Source of the DNA: Triticum aestivum
Lineage: Eukaryota > Streptophyta > Magnoliopsida > Poales > Poaceae
Direction: 5' to 3'
DNA length: 64,000 nucleotides
Assembly: GCF_018294505.1 (NCBI RefSeq)
Contig: NC_057795.1
Coordinates: 234,667,035-234,731,034 of the forward strand
Shown: one piece after another, positions 23,665 through 36,455 of the stretch
Numbering within the stretch: the first letter of the stretch is position 1
Layout of the letters: every line of letters starts with the position of its first letter
Translations under genes and position numbers: made by a program
Notes under the pieces: model-generated
What the model saw: the letters and a program-made list of their open reading frames with translations, nothing else
What the model was told of the DNA's origin: nothing
The model's database searches: none

Positions 23665-24031
23665 CATGTCAAAGCATAGACCATATAACAATCACGTCGA
23701 ATGCCTAGATCTGCATCTCTCAGAAATTACTTTGAACTCCTACCGAGGGACCTTACCGGAGATTATATTCGTCAGGTTCTTTGTTGTCAGAGCAAGGGTG
23801 CTGAAGGTAATGGGCTTTGCCCTACATTTATTTCGGAAAAATGAATGGTTTGTTGATCAGCGCCGGCGCCTGCGGCAGAATGGAATAGCCTCCAAATATG
23901 CTGAATTTCATTTTGGAACTTCAGATGACAGAGTAATCGGAACTCATGTTGTCAACCCCATACATGACTTCTCAGTGGCTGACCCCTTTGCAAAAGTTGT
24001 GAGGTTTCGAAACCAGACTCAGAAGTGGTAA

Positions 24032-24674
24032 TATTAGTTTGAACCTCTCTAATATCGATGTTCAGCGGATCAGCGCAAGTGTTTGTAGCTGATGAGCTGA
24101 ATTTCATTTCTAATATCAGTTTGAACCTTGTAATCTTCGAATTGCCATATAACTCTGGAATTTGAACCTTGTAATACATCGAGCCTTTGTGGTACAATCG
24201 TTGAAATGGCATTGTATGAGACTCGTATATTGGTAGCACTATTTTGAACTTAATATGCAATGGTTTAGATTTGATTTTATTAACCATTCTCAAATCTGTT
24301 TACTTTGTCGATCTCACAGCACACGTTCTGTATAGCTAACTCGACTACAATCTTGGAAATTATTGCACATAGTTGGTTTCTTCCACCGTGTGCCCTGTAG
24401 AGCACAGAATTAATTATCGCACTCGAGTGTCCATCATCACCCTTCTGTGTAACTTTGACCTCATCACCCACGGGTAAACTTACGACCAAAGTCATTCCAC
24501 ACACTTTGTTTTTATAAAGCTTTTTGCCAATAAACGCCAACGATTTGTCCCTTTTCTAGCCAACGCGTGGCAAACCAAGCCGGGCGGAAAGCTTGCGTGG
24601 TAAACTACGTGGTAGCATGGGAACAGGCTCACCGATGATATATTTGGCGCCTCTTCGAACCCACACGTGGTCAA
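24032..24674. other. Downstream region of the F-box copy, no gene seen
   Basis: AT-rich sequence with repeated short words (gtttgaacct, taatatc) near 24036-24180, then cacacac/gtgtg-containing DNA (24290-24540). The latter resembles, loosely, the repeats beside the CACTA terminus at 38772. No open frame of interest. Confidence 0.4.
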
Positions 24675-24825
24675 ACTGCGGTGCGGTGTTGTCAAGCGTG
24701 CACTGGAATCCTCACTGCGGTGCGGTGTTGTCAAGCATGCACTGGAATCCTCTGCTATGAACTTCGTGACAAGACGTGACGATTACAGGCCGGCTGGCCC
24801 CCATTTGTTACAGCGGCTATTTAAC
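24675..24825 (+). promoter_or_regulatory. Likely promoter of the exonuclease-like copy, with a 39-bp duplication and TATA box
   Basis: Two near-identical 39-bp units (24675-24713 and 24714-24752, actgcggtgcggtg...) are followed by TATTTAA at 24818-24824, about 95 bases before the start codon at 24919. The TATA assignment is from position. Confidence 0.45.
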
Positions 24826-24918
24826 CCTTGTGTCTCTTCAACCTTTCGATCGCGCCCCACCATTGCAAGAAGCACACCCACCACGAAAAATTCTTAGAGT
24901 TTATCCTGCGCAGCTCCA

Positions 24919-25591
24919 ATGGCGCTCCAAGCGGCTGCCAACGACGAGCAGCAGTTCACCATCCATGCCGTGGTGGACACCCACCGAAGGTTCGAGGATC
25001 TCTCGGTGGTGTACACCAACCACCCGGGCTGGGTGGAGCACTCCATATGCATCATGGAGCTGTTGCTTGCCGACAAGAAGTACAAGGTGGTCGGGTTCGA
25101 CATCAAGCACACCCACGCTCGTGTCGGGTCTCGTCTACCACTATTGCCTGGCCACAAGGCCTTGCGAGCGTTTCGCCAGGTTTGTCAACAGCCCCTACTA
25201 CATGTTCGCTATGGTCGACAGCACCAATGATGTCAAGGTGCTCAAGAATTCGGGCATCGCCTGCTAGAATATTTTTGACATCCAGGGCCAATACAAGATC
25301 TGGGGCAGCACGGAACAGGAGAAGGATTCATTGGTTCACCTCGCCGAGGCCATCATCAACCCCTACTACAGAGACATGAAGGATTCATGCAGCAACGATA
25401 AGCGTGCCTGGCACTCGGCCTGGATGGAGAAACTCGACAAAGATCACGTCGTGTACGCGGCCAAGGAGGCGTACGCGTGCTACGACATGTACAGGTGGAT
25501 CGTTGACATGAGGAAGTGCCTCCTTCCCCAAAACGGCCAGGGATCCAGCCGGAAGCAGAGCAATGGCAAGCGTCATCGCAACAAGAAGTAG
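24919..25591 (+). pseudogene. WRN-like 3'-5' exonuclease domain protein (DEDDy family), decayed
   Basis: Proteins of this grass family resemble the exonuclease domain of Werner helicase and DNA polymerase I proofreading domains (PF01612-like). Reading starts MALQAAANDEQ at 24919. The exo I motif is VVGFDIKHT, where the Asp is kept but the usual Glu is Lys. After a deletion with a frame change near 25130 the frame continues YHYCLAT..., with the exo II region AMVDSTNDV and exo III YAAKEAYACYDMY (Asp to Glu). An in-frame TAG at 25265-25267 stands where I expect Gln. The frame then stays open to the stop at 25589-25591 with a Lys/Arg-rich tail. Catalysis would be impaired even without the stop. 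Confidence 0.7.
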
Positions 25592-25886
25592 ATGATTAGA
25601 TCCTTATTTCTCCTAGTTTAGTATGCATGTAATTGCATACTTTGGTGTGTGAAAATGTTATCTGTGTAGTCACTTGTTTAATTGTATGCTTAGTTTGGTT
25701 ATGCAATGAATTTTTTTAAGTATATTTGTTGATGCTCTGTAGACAGAGCAAATCACATCGCACATGGACTAAACAAGGGAACCTGTCGGTGATGATTTCA
25801 TCAATCACTGACGATTGTATACCAGCAATCGTTTGCTCACAACACACACGACTTGTTAATAGGAATCGTCTGTGTTGTTATCGGTC
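25592..25886. other. 3' flank of the exonuclease copy, probable CACTA subterminal DNA
   Basis: After the gene, an AT-rich stretch leads into cacacac-type words and aatcgt repeats (25795-25880) that continue in character on the far side of the LARD (38315 onward). No coding sequence. Confidence 0.45.
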
Positions 25887-25891
25887 TTCCC
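25887..25891 (+). repeat. Target-site duplication (left) of the first LARD
   Basis: ttccc directly precedes the LTR edge at 25892 and is repeated exactly at 38310-38314 after the other LTR. It marks one insertion event bounded by these two points. Confidence 0.9.
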
Positions 25892-28800
25892 TGTCACGCC
25901 CAATATGCGACCCTATCCTAAAGGAACTCAAAGGTCCCACCAAGGATAGACGCGCATATTGGAGACAGTTTTTCAAGGTGGATATCATTACATCGTTCCA
26001 TTACATAATAGTTAGGGATACATACAAGAGGCATATAATGCCACACAAATACGATATCATCATACATAAGAGCAACATCCGACTACGGACGAAACACAAA
26101 CAGAAACTCAAACGACATCCACCCTGCTAGCCCAGGATGCCGACCTGGAACCTATCCCCTGATCGAAGAAGAAGCAGAAGAAGAACTTCAAACAAGTAAA
26201 CATCGCTCTCGCGTCATGATCATCACATAACCTGTACCTGCAACTGTTGTTGTAGGAATCTGTGAGCCACGAGGACTCAGCATTCCCATTACCATGGGTA
26301 TCAAGACTAGCAAAGCTTAATGGGTAAGGAAAGGATAAGGGGTGAGGTTGCAGCATCGACTAAGCATATATGGTGGCTAACATACGCAAATAAGAGCGAG
26401 AAGAGAAGCAAACGGAACGATCGAGAAGCTAGAAGAGATCAAGGGGTGATCCTGAAACTACTTATGTCATACATAACCCAAAACCGTCTTCAATTCCCGG
26501 ACTCCACCGAAAAGAGACCATCACGGCTACACACGCGGTTGATGCATTTTAACTCAAATCTGTTGTCAAGTTCTCTACAACCGGACATTAACAAATTCCC
26601 ATCTACCACATAACCGCGGGAACGACTTTCGAAAGTTTATACCCTGCAGGGGTGTCCCAACTTAGCCCATCACAAGCTCCCACGACCAACGAAGGATATT
26701 CCTTCTACCGGGAAGACCCGACCAGTCTCGGAATCCTGGTTACAAGACATTTCGACAATGGTACAACAAGACCAGCAAGACCACCTGACTATGCCGATAG
26801 ATCCCAATAGGAGCTGCACATATCTCGTTCTCAAGGCACAACGGATGAACACTACGTACAACTAAAACCAACCCTCAAGTTTCCCCGAGGTGGCGCTGCA
26901 AGTGGCTCTAGTTCGGACCAACACTTAGAGAAGCACTGGCCCGGGGGGGTTTAAAATAAAGATGACCCTCATGTTAATTACTAAGGCGGAAACTAAGGCG
27001 GCAAGAGTGGAACAAAACACCAGGCATAAGGCTGAGCCTTCCACCCTTTACCAAGTATATAGATGCATTAATTAAAATAAGAGATATTGTAATATCCCAA
27101 CATAATCATGTCCATCATGGAGCAATCTTCAACTTCACCTGCAACTAACAACGCTATAAGAGGGGCTGAGCAAAGTGGTAACATAGCCAAGAAACGGTTT
27201 GCTAGGAAGGGTGAAATGGTTAGAGACTGACATGGCAATTTGGGAGGCTTGATAAGCAAGTGATAGGTAGCGCAGCATAGCGATAGAACGAAGCAACTAG
27301 CATAGCAATGATAGTAGTGAGATCCAAGGTGATGGTCATCTTGCCTGAAATCCCACTAGGAAAAAGAACGAGTCCATGAAGAAGACTAACGGACGAAGAC
27401 GAGCCAAGCATAGTTGAACGAATCCTCATCGCAACAAAACAGGAACTATCGAGGAGAAGCACAACCGGAAAGAAGCAAACAACATGGTAAACACACAACA
27501 CATAAACATGACATGATGCACAACCAAGCATGATGCATGACAAAGCTAGATGAGTCTACTCATGGCAAGAGATGATGCATACAAGAGCAACACATCAAAG
27601 CAAGTTTAAATGAGGCCAGAAACAACATATAACAAATCCAGTAAGTCCTCATATGCCAATTTCGAAAATTGGTCCAGATCTTAATAAACCTTATGTTCAA
27701 GTTGTTACACAGCAAGTTAAAATGAACCAAGATGATCTACACAAAATTCTAGTCAAGTTACATATAAAGTTCATTTAGTTCGGAGCTATGGCCTAGAAGA
27801 TATGAGCAAAACAAGTTAAACATGGCATTGATGTAAAATTCATTCAAACATCAAGAAAACACTCTCAAAATATGGATGCAACATGATAATATGAAACTAC
27901 ATGAAATTCTAAGCAAAATTCATATAGAGCATGCTCAAAACGGAGCAACAGTGCAACACACACACTCCAAACAAGTTATGACAACAATCTGCCCAAAATA
28001 GCAAGTAGGCACATTGCAAACCTCAAAACAACATGCGACAGGAAACTTATGAGCACAAACTTGACATGAACTTCATGTACAGATACCATAATTCAAATAT
28101 AATTAAAGGTTCAGGTTCATAGGGATCATGATTGAACCAATATGATAAATGCAAAATGCAACTATATAACACAGCAGCATATGCATGAGCAGAGTTAATA
28201 TGATGACAACTTGAGAGCAAGAAAGAGACAAGCTACAGAACGTAAACATAGCAACCAAGGGCATGGAATCAAAGTACATATAACAAAGAGCAAATAACAT
28301 CCTGGCATAATAAACATATGGCTCATCTATTAGTAGGAACCAACATGACAAGATTGAATGTTGAAACAGTTTCAACAAGTGTAAAACAGCAACATTGTGA
28401 TGGCATGTTTGCAAGCATGGAACAGAGGCATCTGACATCCAAAATTAGCAAACATGGCATGTGAACAAAGTACTCATAGCATACTACACAACATTTAAGT
28501 GTAGCATCTCCAGAATAGGCAAGGATCACTCAATAACAAGCTCACACCATAGCATCATGAAGTTAACAGAAATCTGGAACATTATGTAGGCATCTTCATG
28601 GCAATGAAAACATATGCTACAGGACATATATGAGGCATCAAAAGGCATGGCATGATATAGCATAACATAGGCAACATAACATCTCAACTACGCATCTCCA
28701 GATTATGCATGGATTAATTGGTAGCATCAAGCAAACATGGCAACATGATATAGCAGTTTCAGCATTGACAGAAAGTTAACAACAAGTGGCCCACTTCACA

Positions 28801-30426
28801 AGCTTGATGCACTCACTACAGGGCATATAAAAATACATGGATTGCACCACTGTAAAGATGGCATAAATATGCCCCTAAAACATATAGACATCATGCTCAT
28901 AGGATGCACACACAAAATGCAACAAAAATGACAAATCAACAAGTTACAGCAGTTTTCAGTAGTTAACAGCAACATGTACTTTTATAACATGGATTAAGAT
29001 ATGAAGATGCACCCTAACGTGAATGCAAAGCACACCAACATGTAGAGAATGAAGAGCAAAACATGTGCGTATCAAGATCATCATCATAGCATCAAGAAGG
29101 ACAAAGTTGTGGCACTCACAAGATGCACAAATGATATTATCCATCAGTAGATTCCAGCAGTAAGCATCATATAGCACTTTTGCAACGTATATTTAGGCGT
29201 CAAAGTGAACTCAAACAACCATGCAACAATGTAATGAAATGAAGATCATCTCACAATGAACATTTCTATATATCATATGCAAAATGTAGGTACGAGCAGA
29301 AAGTTATCGCATCACCAACATGCACACATATGATGAGGATTTCGGGACTTAGTAAAAAAACTCGCAGGGTCAACGCGGATCGGGTCGGGCGAGGTAGATC
29401 CGGGCGCGGGTCCGCGGATCGGATCGGGCGTGGACGTGGAGGCAGAGGAGCCCCGGGCAGCGAGGCGGCGACTCGGCGAGGAAGTCATCGGCGGGGGCAG
29501 CAGATCCGGCAACGGGGGCCTCCTCCGGTCGGTATCCTGCCGGATCCAGGCGGAGGCGGGCCGGCGAGGCGGCGAGCAGGCGAGGCGGCCCGCCATGGCT
29601 GCGAGGCGGCGCCAGCGGAGGCGGGCAGCGCGCGACGCGGCGGCGAGCGCGCATGGAGGAGATGGCAAACGGCGGTGGAGCTCAGGGGAGGCGCGCGGGA
29701 GCCGGGGCACTCGGCCAGCGGCGGCGGCGGACGGGCCTGCACGGGCCAGATCTGGCCCTGGCGGGCCTGCAGCGGCAGAGGAGAGAGAGGGTCGACGGGG
29801 GTGACATGGCGTGCTGGGGTTAGCTGAGGAGGCAGCAGCGGACATGTCCGTCGGTGGGGAGGTTTTGTCCGGTGGCACGGAGGGGAAGAAGACTAGGGTT
29901 TGCCCGAAATTTCGGGGGAGGGGACTAATTTATAGGTAGCGGGAGCTAGGAGGGTCCAAGTGAGGAGCGGTTTTCGCCCACACGATCGCGATCAAACGGC
30001 GGAGAGCATGGAGCGGAGTTAGATGGGCTAGTGGCTATTGAGAAGGGGTGCTGGGCTGCAAAGAGAGGGGTTTCGGTTAACTCGGTTAACCATTGGGGCA
30101 TCAAACGACCTCCAAATGGAACGAAATTTTACGGTCGGTCTACGGTGGTATACCAAGGCCACTCGGCAAATCGCGGTCCATTCCGAGAACATTTTTCGGC
30201 GGCTCACAAAACCAGGACTGGGAGGGGCGACGGGCGCGCGCGAGTGTGTCTGTGCTCAGAACAGACAACGGAGAGAACCGGGGGAACCCGAATGGATGCA
30301 AGTTTTGAAAAACATGCAGATGAAATGCACATGATGACATGGCAAAGTGCAAGACGCAAGCAAATGACATGGCAACAATGATGAATAACTGGAAGACACC
30401 TAGCGCATCGGATTCGGGGCGTTACA
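25892..30426 (-). repeat. 3' LTR of the first LARD, 4.5 kb
   Basis: On the minus strand it starts TGTAACGCCCC and ends GGGCGTGACA. It contains a GC-rich block (about 29360-29830) preceded on the minus strand by a TATAAAT box (29929-29936). The open frames in the GC block reflect composition. The remainder is AT-rich with many aacatg/gcatg words and no coding sequence. Confidence 0.85.
29929..29936 (-). promoter_or_regulatory. TATA box in the LARD LTR
   Basis: Minus-strand CTATAAAT lies just upstream of the GC-rich block; the second LARD has TATAAATA at the same relative place (46036). In the right-hand LTR of this element the site reads CGATAAAT (near 37813-37820), that is, T to G in the first TATA base. 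Confidence 0.6.
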
Positions 30427-32835
30427 ACTCTCCTTCACTAACAAGAGATCTCGTCCCGAGATCTCAGGAACGAGACCGAAGAGAAAGAGGAAGAGGTGAA
30501 ATAAGAACGCAAGAGAGAAGATGAACAAAGTCAAGAGCACTCGAGTATAAAAGAGGAACGGCGAATACGAGGAGAATCAAAAGCTCAATGGATAGGATAG
30601 ACTCTGAAACCACTCCGGTTAGAACAATATAGAAAAGGAATGAACAAAATAATGTGGGCAGCACTCCTACTAAAAATGGAGGAATGGAGACCTGAAGTTC
30701 ACCCAATGGGATGACACTTGATGAGATGAACAACGCAATGCCTCCGGAAGAATTGAAAGAATGAAATGAAAAAAACTTAGAAGGAAGGATTGAACGGAGT
30801 TGTTGAGAAAAAATCCACAACGAAAGAATAAGCTTGTTGTGGACTTATCAAAACAACTCAAAACTTGAGGTGAAAGAGGAACGAAGAAATGCAAAACTCC
30901 ACTTCAGAAGAACATGGAGAATTATTTGCACTTCGAGATGCGAGAAGAAAAGATACTTGAACTCCTCCAACAAAATATTGATGAACTCTTGAAGAATGGA
31001 TTAAATCATGAAGAACCACCATGAAGAACTCCGGTGACAAAAGGATGATGAGATAGAACGAAGGATGAAAGAATAAGATGAGCCTTGCAGTGATTAGATG
31101 GAGGTTCCGACGAAATGGCCGAGGAAATTCTAACTCCGGAAAAGAATAGATGAAAACACTTGGAAGCAGAATTTATTCATCAAGAACAAACTCCGAAGGA
31201 AGGGATTAATCACTTGGAGGAAAATAAGAATATGATTTATTGTATGCTTATCCTTCATCAAATTAAATTGATGACATGCAATGGATTTTGCATACTACTT
31301 ATTCTTCTTGAAAAGGATCAAAGAGAGATATAGCGCAACCTTGAGAAGGTCTTCATGAACCACCGGTATGATTGGAAAGAACGAATGAATTAAAATGATA
31401 ATCAAGGAAAAAGAATCTTGAACGAACCACCATAAGAACTCAAAAATGACTGGTGAAAGAGAATGAATCACCGGGAAGAATTAGAAGAACAAATATGCTC
31501 GAGGGGATTTAGATGCAAAAGAACAAAGAGATAACGAGATGATTAAAGAGCACTTGAACGAAGCGCTGGGATAATTGGATAACGATAGCTAGAATGATGG
31601 CCTCCGGTGAAAAGAAATGGGAAAACAACTCCTGACATACTCCGGATGGGTAAGAAAACATTATCGGACAAATGGAATAATTCGAGAGGGTAGCATGAAA
31701 CTAGAACCACGAATCTTCGAGAGAACTGGCAAGATTTAAGAGAAACTCTTCTTCAAACTTCAAATGACGACGAGGAACACCACCAAAATTACTGAGATAC
31801 TCCGGGAGAATGGGAAGCGAAGAGGTTGAGCCACCAATAAAATGATTTGAAATCGGTCTTGGAAAAGCATCTGACTGATGAAATTCATTCTTACGTTAAA
31901 CTCTGAAAAGAATTTGGAATAGCTCCGGAATAATTAGTAGAGTCAGGTAAGATCCTGGGAAAAGACCTATGGGTTAGGGCCCACTAAAAGAAAACACCGT
32001 TGAAAAAGGATTGTTGAAGAGATAGATGATGCACCGGAACAATTGAAATATTTCAATGAGGTGACAACCTCGAATTAATTCAAACACAGACGAAACTCCT
32101 GAGATATCTTGAGCACTCCAGAAGGATAAATTGGAGAGAGGCGAACGAGCAGGGAAAACACTTGATCCAAGGAAAATAATATGATCAACCCGAAAAACTT
32201 GAATTGAGTCCAACGAAGAAGAAAAATAGATGAAGAATGTCGAACAAAACGAGAATTCGCCGGTTGAAATAATTGAGGGAAGACTGAAGAGGTTCCGCAT
32301 GAATGAAATTGATGTTCGAAGGCGACTCAGGCTCCGGGAATAAGAGGGTGGGAGGGCGGGAAAAACAAAGGCAACTTAGAAGGGGGAACTGACGAATATC
32401 TTGTAGAGAAAACATCAATTGAAAGAAAGCAAAGGCTTCGCACGAGTAGGATGGATACTCGATTACGGACTCCATCTCCGAGAAGAAAAGGGGTGGGCGG
32501 GTGGGAAAAAGAAAACAACCGAGGATTGAACTTGGCAAAGATGAAGAGGCTCGAGTCAACTTGATGAGAAATGCACCAGATAAAAAGAGCTGAGAACCAA
32601 TGCTCGGAAAACCAACCGCGTGATCCTAAAGAAAAATTTGAAGGGGAAGAGGATTAATTCAAAACACCTATGTCAAGATTCCTCACCAGAGCGACGAAGG
32701 GGCTGAGGAGTAAAAAGAATTCCTACTCTCCGATATAGCTAGACTCTGAAAATAGTTTTCTTCTAGACTCGACAACGTCCAAACTACGAACAATCAAGGG
32801 GGATCCTATGGTCGGTCAAGGTTCTGATACCAACT
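30427..32835 (-). other. Non-coding interior of the first LARD
   Basis: 2.4 kb with strong strand bias: the plus strand is rich in A and G (gaagaa, ggaaga, aatgaa words), so the transcript strand would be pyrimidine-rich. It begins with the PPT (plus-strand actctccttc, 30427-30436) and ends with the PBS. No reading frame above about 125 codons and none with a recognisable motif. The interior of LARDs is known to be conserved but non-coding. Confidence 0.75.
32820..32833 (-). other. Primer binding site of the first LARD
   Basis: Minus-strand TTGGTATCAGAACC lies two bases inside the LTR edge at 32836. It matches the initiator tRNA-Met type site (TGGTATCAGAGCC) with one change, and shows that the right LTR is the 5' LTR. 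Confidence 0.8.
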
Positions 32836-34140
32836 TGGCACGCCCAATATGCGACCCTATCCTAAAGGAACTCGAAGGTCCCACCAAGGATAGAAGCGCA
32901 TATTGGAGATGCTTTTTCAAGGTGGATATCATTACATCGTAAAATTACATAATAGTTAGGGATACATACAAGAGGCATACAATGCCACCCAAATACGATA
33001 TCATCATACATAAGAGCAACATCCGACTACGGACAAAACACAAACAGAAACTCAAACGACATCCATCCTGCTAGCCCAGGCTGTCGACCTGAAACATATC
33101 CCCTGATCGAAGAAGAAGCAGAAGAAGAACTTCAAACAAGTAAACATCGCTCTTGCGTCATGATCATCGCATAACCTGTACCTGCAACTGCTGTTGTAGG
33201 AATATGTGAGCCACGAGGACTCAGCAATCCCATTACCATGGGTATCAAGACTAGCAAAGCTTAATGGGTAAGGAAAGGATAAGTGGTGAGGTTGCAGCAG
33301 TGGCTAAGCATATATGGTGGCTAACATATGCAAATAAGAGTGAGAAGAGAAGCAAACGGAACGATCGAGAAGCTAGAAGAGATCAAGGGGTGATCCTGAA
33401 ACTACTTACGTTCATACATAACCCAAAACCGTGTTCACTTCCCGGACTCCGCCGAAAAGAGACCATCGCGGCTACACACGCGGTTGATGCATTTTAACTC
33501 GAATCTAGTATCAAGTTCTCTACAACCGTACATTAACAAATTCCCTTCTGCCACATAACCGCGGGCATGGCTTTTGAAAGTTTATACCCTGCAGGGGTGT
33601 AACATCCCAAATTTTCAATTTGGAATGTTATACATTAGATCATCATTGCATATCATATTTAGTTGCATTTGGCTTGATCCTAGAAATTATACGCAACTCA
33701 AGGACCCGCGGAGAGAGTTGGGGATTTCGCTATTTTCATCTTTGAGTTTTTCTCGAATTTTGCAAAGAGGATCTTTTGATTTCAATTATTTTATCTTCAT
33801 ATATTTTTTTTACAAAAATAAGAGAGAGGGAATAAAATGACATTCCCAAAATATAGAAATATTGGAGGTTTAATATTAAAATCAAATAAGATTTTATTTC
33901 GGAGTTTTATTGATATTTTATTTGAATTAGGAAAAATACGCGTTTTCCAAAATTGCATTTTAGGCCCAAATAAATGTTCACCTTGTCAGGCTTATTTTTA
34001 GAGGACGGGGAAAATTTATTTCGGGATTTTTGGAGTCTGTTTAGTATTTCTTTTCTTTCTTTTTCTGCATGTTGGAATTATTTAAAAAAAAGGGAAACCG
34101 ACTTCGGGCCGTACCCGGCCAGGACACCTCGGGCCGGCCC

Positions 34141-34148
34141 TTATAAGC
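34141..34148 (+). promoter_or_regulatory. TATA box in the nested gypsy LTR
   Basis: TTATAAGC follows a GC-rich stretch and precedes the transcribed-looking leader with aaccctaaccc words. Assigned by sequence and position. Confidence 0.5.
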
Positions 34149-34190
34149 CGTGACCCCGGTGCCCCAGCCCACCCCAGCCGCCCCGAACCC

Positions 34191-34445
34191 TAACCCTAAC
34201 CCTAAACCGCCGTCGTCGCCCCGCCGCCCGCCGCCGCCACCGTCACCCCGCCACCCGCCGCCGCCGCCGTCGCCCCGCCGCCCGCCGCCACCACCGTCAC
34301 TCCGCCACCCGACGCCGCCGCCATCGCCCCGCCGCCCGCCGCCACCGCCATCGCCCCGCCGCCGGCCGCCGCCGCCGCCGACCCGCCGCCCGACGCCGCC
34401 GTCGCCTCGCCCCGCCCCGACGCCGCCGTCCGCCGCCACCACCAC
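34191..34445 (+). repeat. CCG/CCN triplet-rich low-complexity block with telomere-like words
   Basis: Three ccctaa units (34190-34207) lead into about 240 bases of ccg, tcg and ccc triplets. The block is open in several frames and gives Pro/Arg-rich or Gly-rich translations, which I take as a composition effect rather than a protein. Confidence 0.8.
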
Positions 34446-36455
34446 GCCGTCGCCGGAGGTAGCCCCGCAGCCGCTGTGGTTTTCCTCGGAAAACCGTACA
34501 GTTTTTTAGAAACTCCGATTTAATTTATTTTTTAGATCGGTTCGTCGGTTTTTCTCGGTTTACTTTATTTAGCGGACGTTTGTCTGTACATTCGTTTTAA
34601 CGAACAGTTTTCACCGTTTAGCCGCAGACAACTAACGTTCATTCGTTAGCCTATTCGTCAGTTTTTCTTTTTCTCGGGTTTTCGCGATTATTTTCGATCG
34701 CGATTTCTGATTCGATTTTCGTTTTAGTTTATCTTTTCGCTCGTTTATCGGAATCAGGCGATTCAAGCGCCTAGAGTTTCATCTCGAAACCCTCTTTATC
34801 TTTAACCAACTTAAACAAGTTTTTGCTACTATAAAATTTGACTTAGGTCCAGATTAGTAGACGAAGCTTGTTTCTTTCGCCGTTTGAGTTTCGTTGTTTC
34901 GTTTGATTTGATTATTTTTGCAAATCGGAGTTCTTAAGTTGAACTTTCTGGTTAGATCTCTTATTTGAGTTTTACCCGTGCATTAGATGAGTGCTTATTG
35001 TATGCTTGTTTGTTTGTGATAGAGTACCCGGAGTGCGCAGCGTGCTACTTCGAGTCTCTAGGTTTCACGGATCATCAGCAAGGCAAGTAACCCTTTGATC
35101 ATACCTCTTTACTACCCAGTTTTATTGCATTAAATCAATCCTCAAACAATTGCATGTTTAGGATCTGATTAATATGTGGGTTTTGGGAAGTAGATGAGGT
35201 AGTACCTATTGTCCTTTATTTTCAAAACTTTGGGAGTTACTTCTACGTTTGCTTATATTGCTATGCTATGCTCGTAGACGTGGATTGGGTGAGTGTATCC
35301 ATGACAGTTGTGAGTATTGTTAATTAATGGTTAACTTAAGGTGGCAACTTTAATTTACATCTGGGTGGATTGAGGCACCTGGGGAACCCAATGTTGCCTG
35401 TATTGCTTCGGAAATCCCGGGGTACCGTGTGATTCTCCTATGGACTGCCACCCAGGCTCAAAGGTATCATGAGATTATTCATGCTAGAAACTTCCGTGTG
35501 CAGTCGCAAGCTACTATGGGCTCTAGCATAGTTGAGTATGTTGCGTGAACTCTTTCAGTGGTAGACTAGCAGATGTAGGGGATGTAGGTTTTTTTTACCA
35601 GAAACAGTAGGAAAGGATCCTACTGTGATCCACCTACTACCCCCCTGATGTAGGGGATGTAGGTTGGTACTATCTACCCAGAGTAGAGTTAATGCTTCTG
35701 AAAGACTGTGTCTCGGTCATCCGTTTCTCAAACAACATGTAGTGCAAGAAATCCAACGGAGGAGATCGAGTCTTGCGGGAAAAAGTGTGCAAACCTCTGC
35801 AAAGTGTATAAACTAATCATGGTTAGCCGTGTCCCCTGTTATGGACGTTTTGAGTATCTAGTACTTGGATTATCATGTGAATCTCATCATGTTACTTAAT
35901 TTAAATCGTTGGGTTTAATGTTGAAGCTTAATTGGGATTGAGTTGGAGGAACCTTCTCAATGTTTAACAACCACCATGATAGTTAAATGAAATTTATTCC
36001 TTTGTTGTAGGAAAAAAATGGATTTATGCAAAAATGTAAACATAGAGCTTCCCACCTGCCATAAATGCATGTAGTGATAGCATTATTCTGTTCATTACTC
36101 TCTATGTGTTACATTGCCAGCATATTCCATGTGCTGACCCGTTTTCGGGCTGCAACGTTCATGTTGCAGACTTTTCAGAAGATGAGTAAGGTGCCTTAGG
36201 TCGTGATCTTTCACTCAGTGATGCCTTGGAGTTGATGGACTCGCTTTGTCTTCCAAGCCTTCCGCTGTTATCATTATTAGATGGCCTTAAGCCATATTTA
36301 TTGTAATAAGTTCTCTTCTGAGACATTCGATGTAATAAGTGTGTGATTGCTACTCTGTTATAAATCCTTCAAGTACAGTGCGTGTCAGCATTATCGATCC
36401 AAGGATGACACTGATGCACAGAGATCAGACTATTTGAGGTCTGGTCGCTACAAGA

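Larger units (their letters stand above)
14443..24031 (+). pseudogene. F-box/LRR/FBD protein gene, decayed and split by a retrotransposon
   Basis: F-box proteins recruit targets to SCF ubiquitin ligases; the FBD class is greatly expanded in grasses. Exon 1 (14443-15314) opens with an F-box (FINSLPDDMLTVIISLLP, about residues 24-42) and then LRR-like segments. Exon 2 (15397-15531) encodes the ALESIGPNLEQVV segment, and exon 3 starts at 15927. After the 7.7-kb insertion (15950-23664) the C-terminal FBD part resumes (ECLDLHL ... RFRNQTQKW) and stops at 24029-24031. Breaks: a frame change in a C10 run at 14916-14925 and a TAA at 15279-15281. Splice sites remain usable (cag|gtacaa, gag|gtgatg, gcag|atg). 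The usual tryptophan of the F-box seems replaced (SRRRHPLW). No product is expected. Confidence 0.8.
33598..36452 (+). repeat. LTR of the nested gypsy fragment, 2.9 kb
   Basis: Begins TGTAACATCCC and ends GGTCGCTACA, immediately followed by a PBS. TATA box at 34141-34148. A CCG-rich triplet block lies downstream (34198-34440). A gatgtaggggatgtagg word occurs twice (about 35571 and 35645). Confidence 0.8.

Noticed and set aside
29312..29878. Open frames in the GC block of the first LARD
   Set aside because: Same reason as for 46062; no match in frame with the second LARD.
30427..32835. Short frames in the LARD interior as genes
   Set aside because: None carries a recognisable motif; they follow from the strand-biased composition.
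34190..34207. Interstitial telomere repeat
   Set aside because: Only three ccctaa units, lacking the plant CCCTAAA spacing.
34041..34509. Pro-rich and Gly-rich frames in the nested gypsy LTR
   Set aside because: Pure triplet repeat translation; the plus-strand ATG lies only a few bases after the TATA box, before the expected transcript start.
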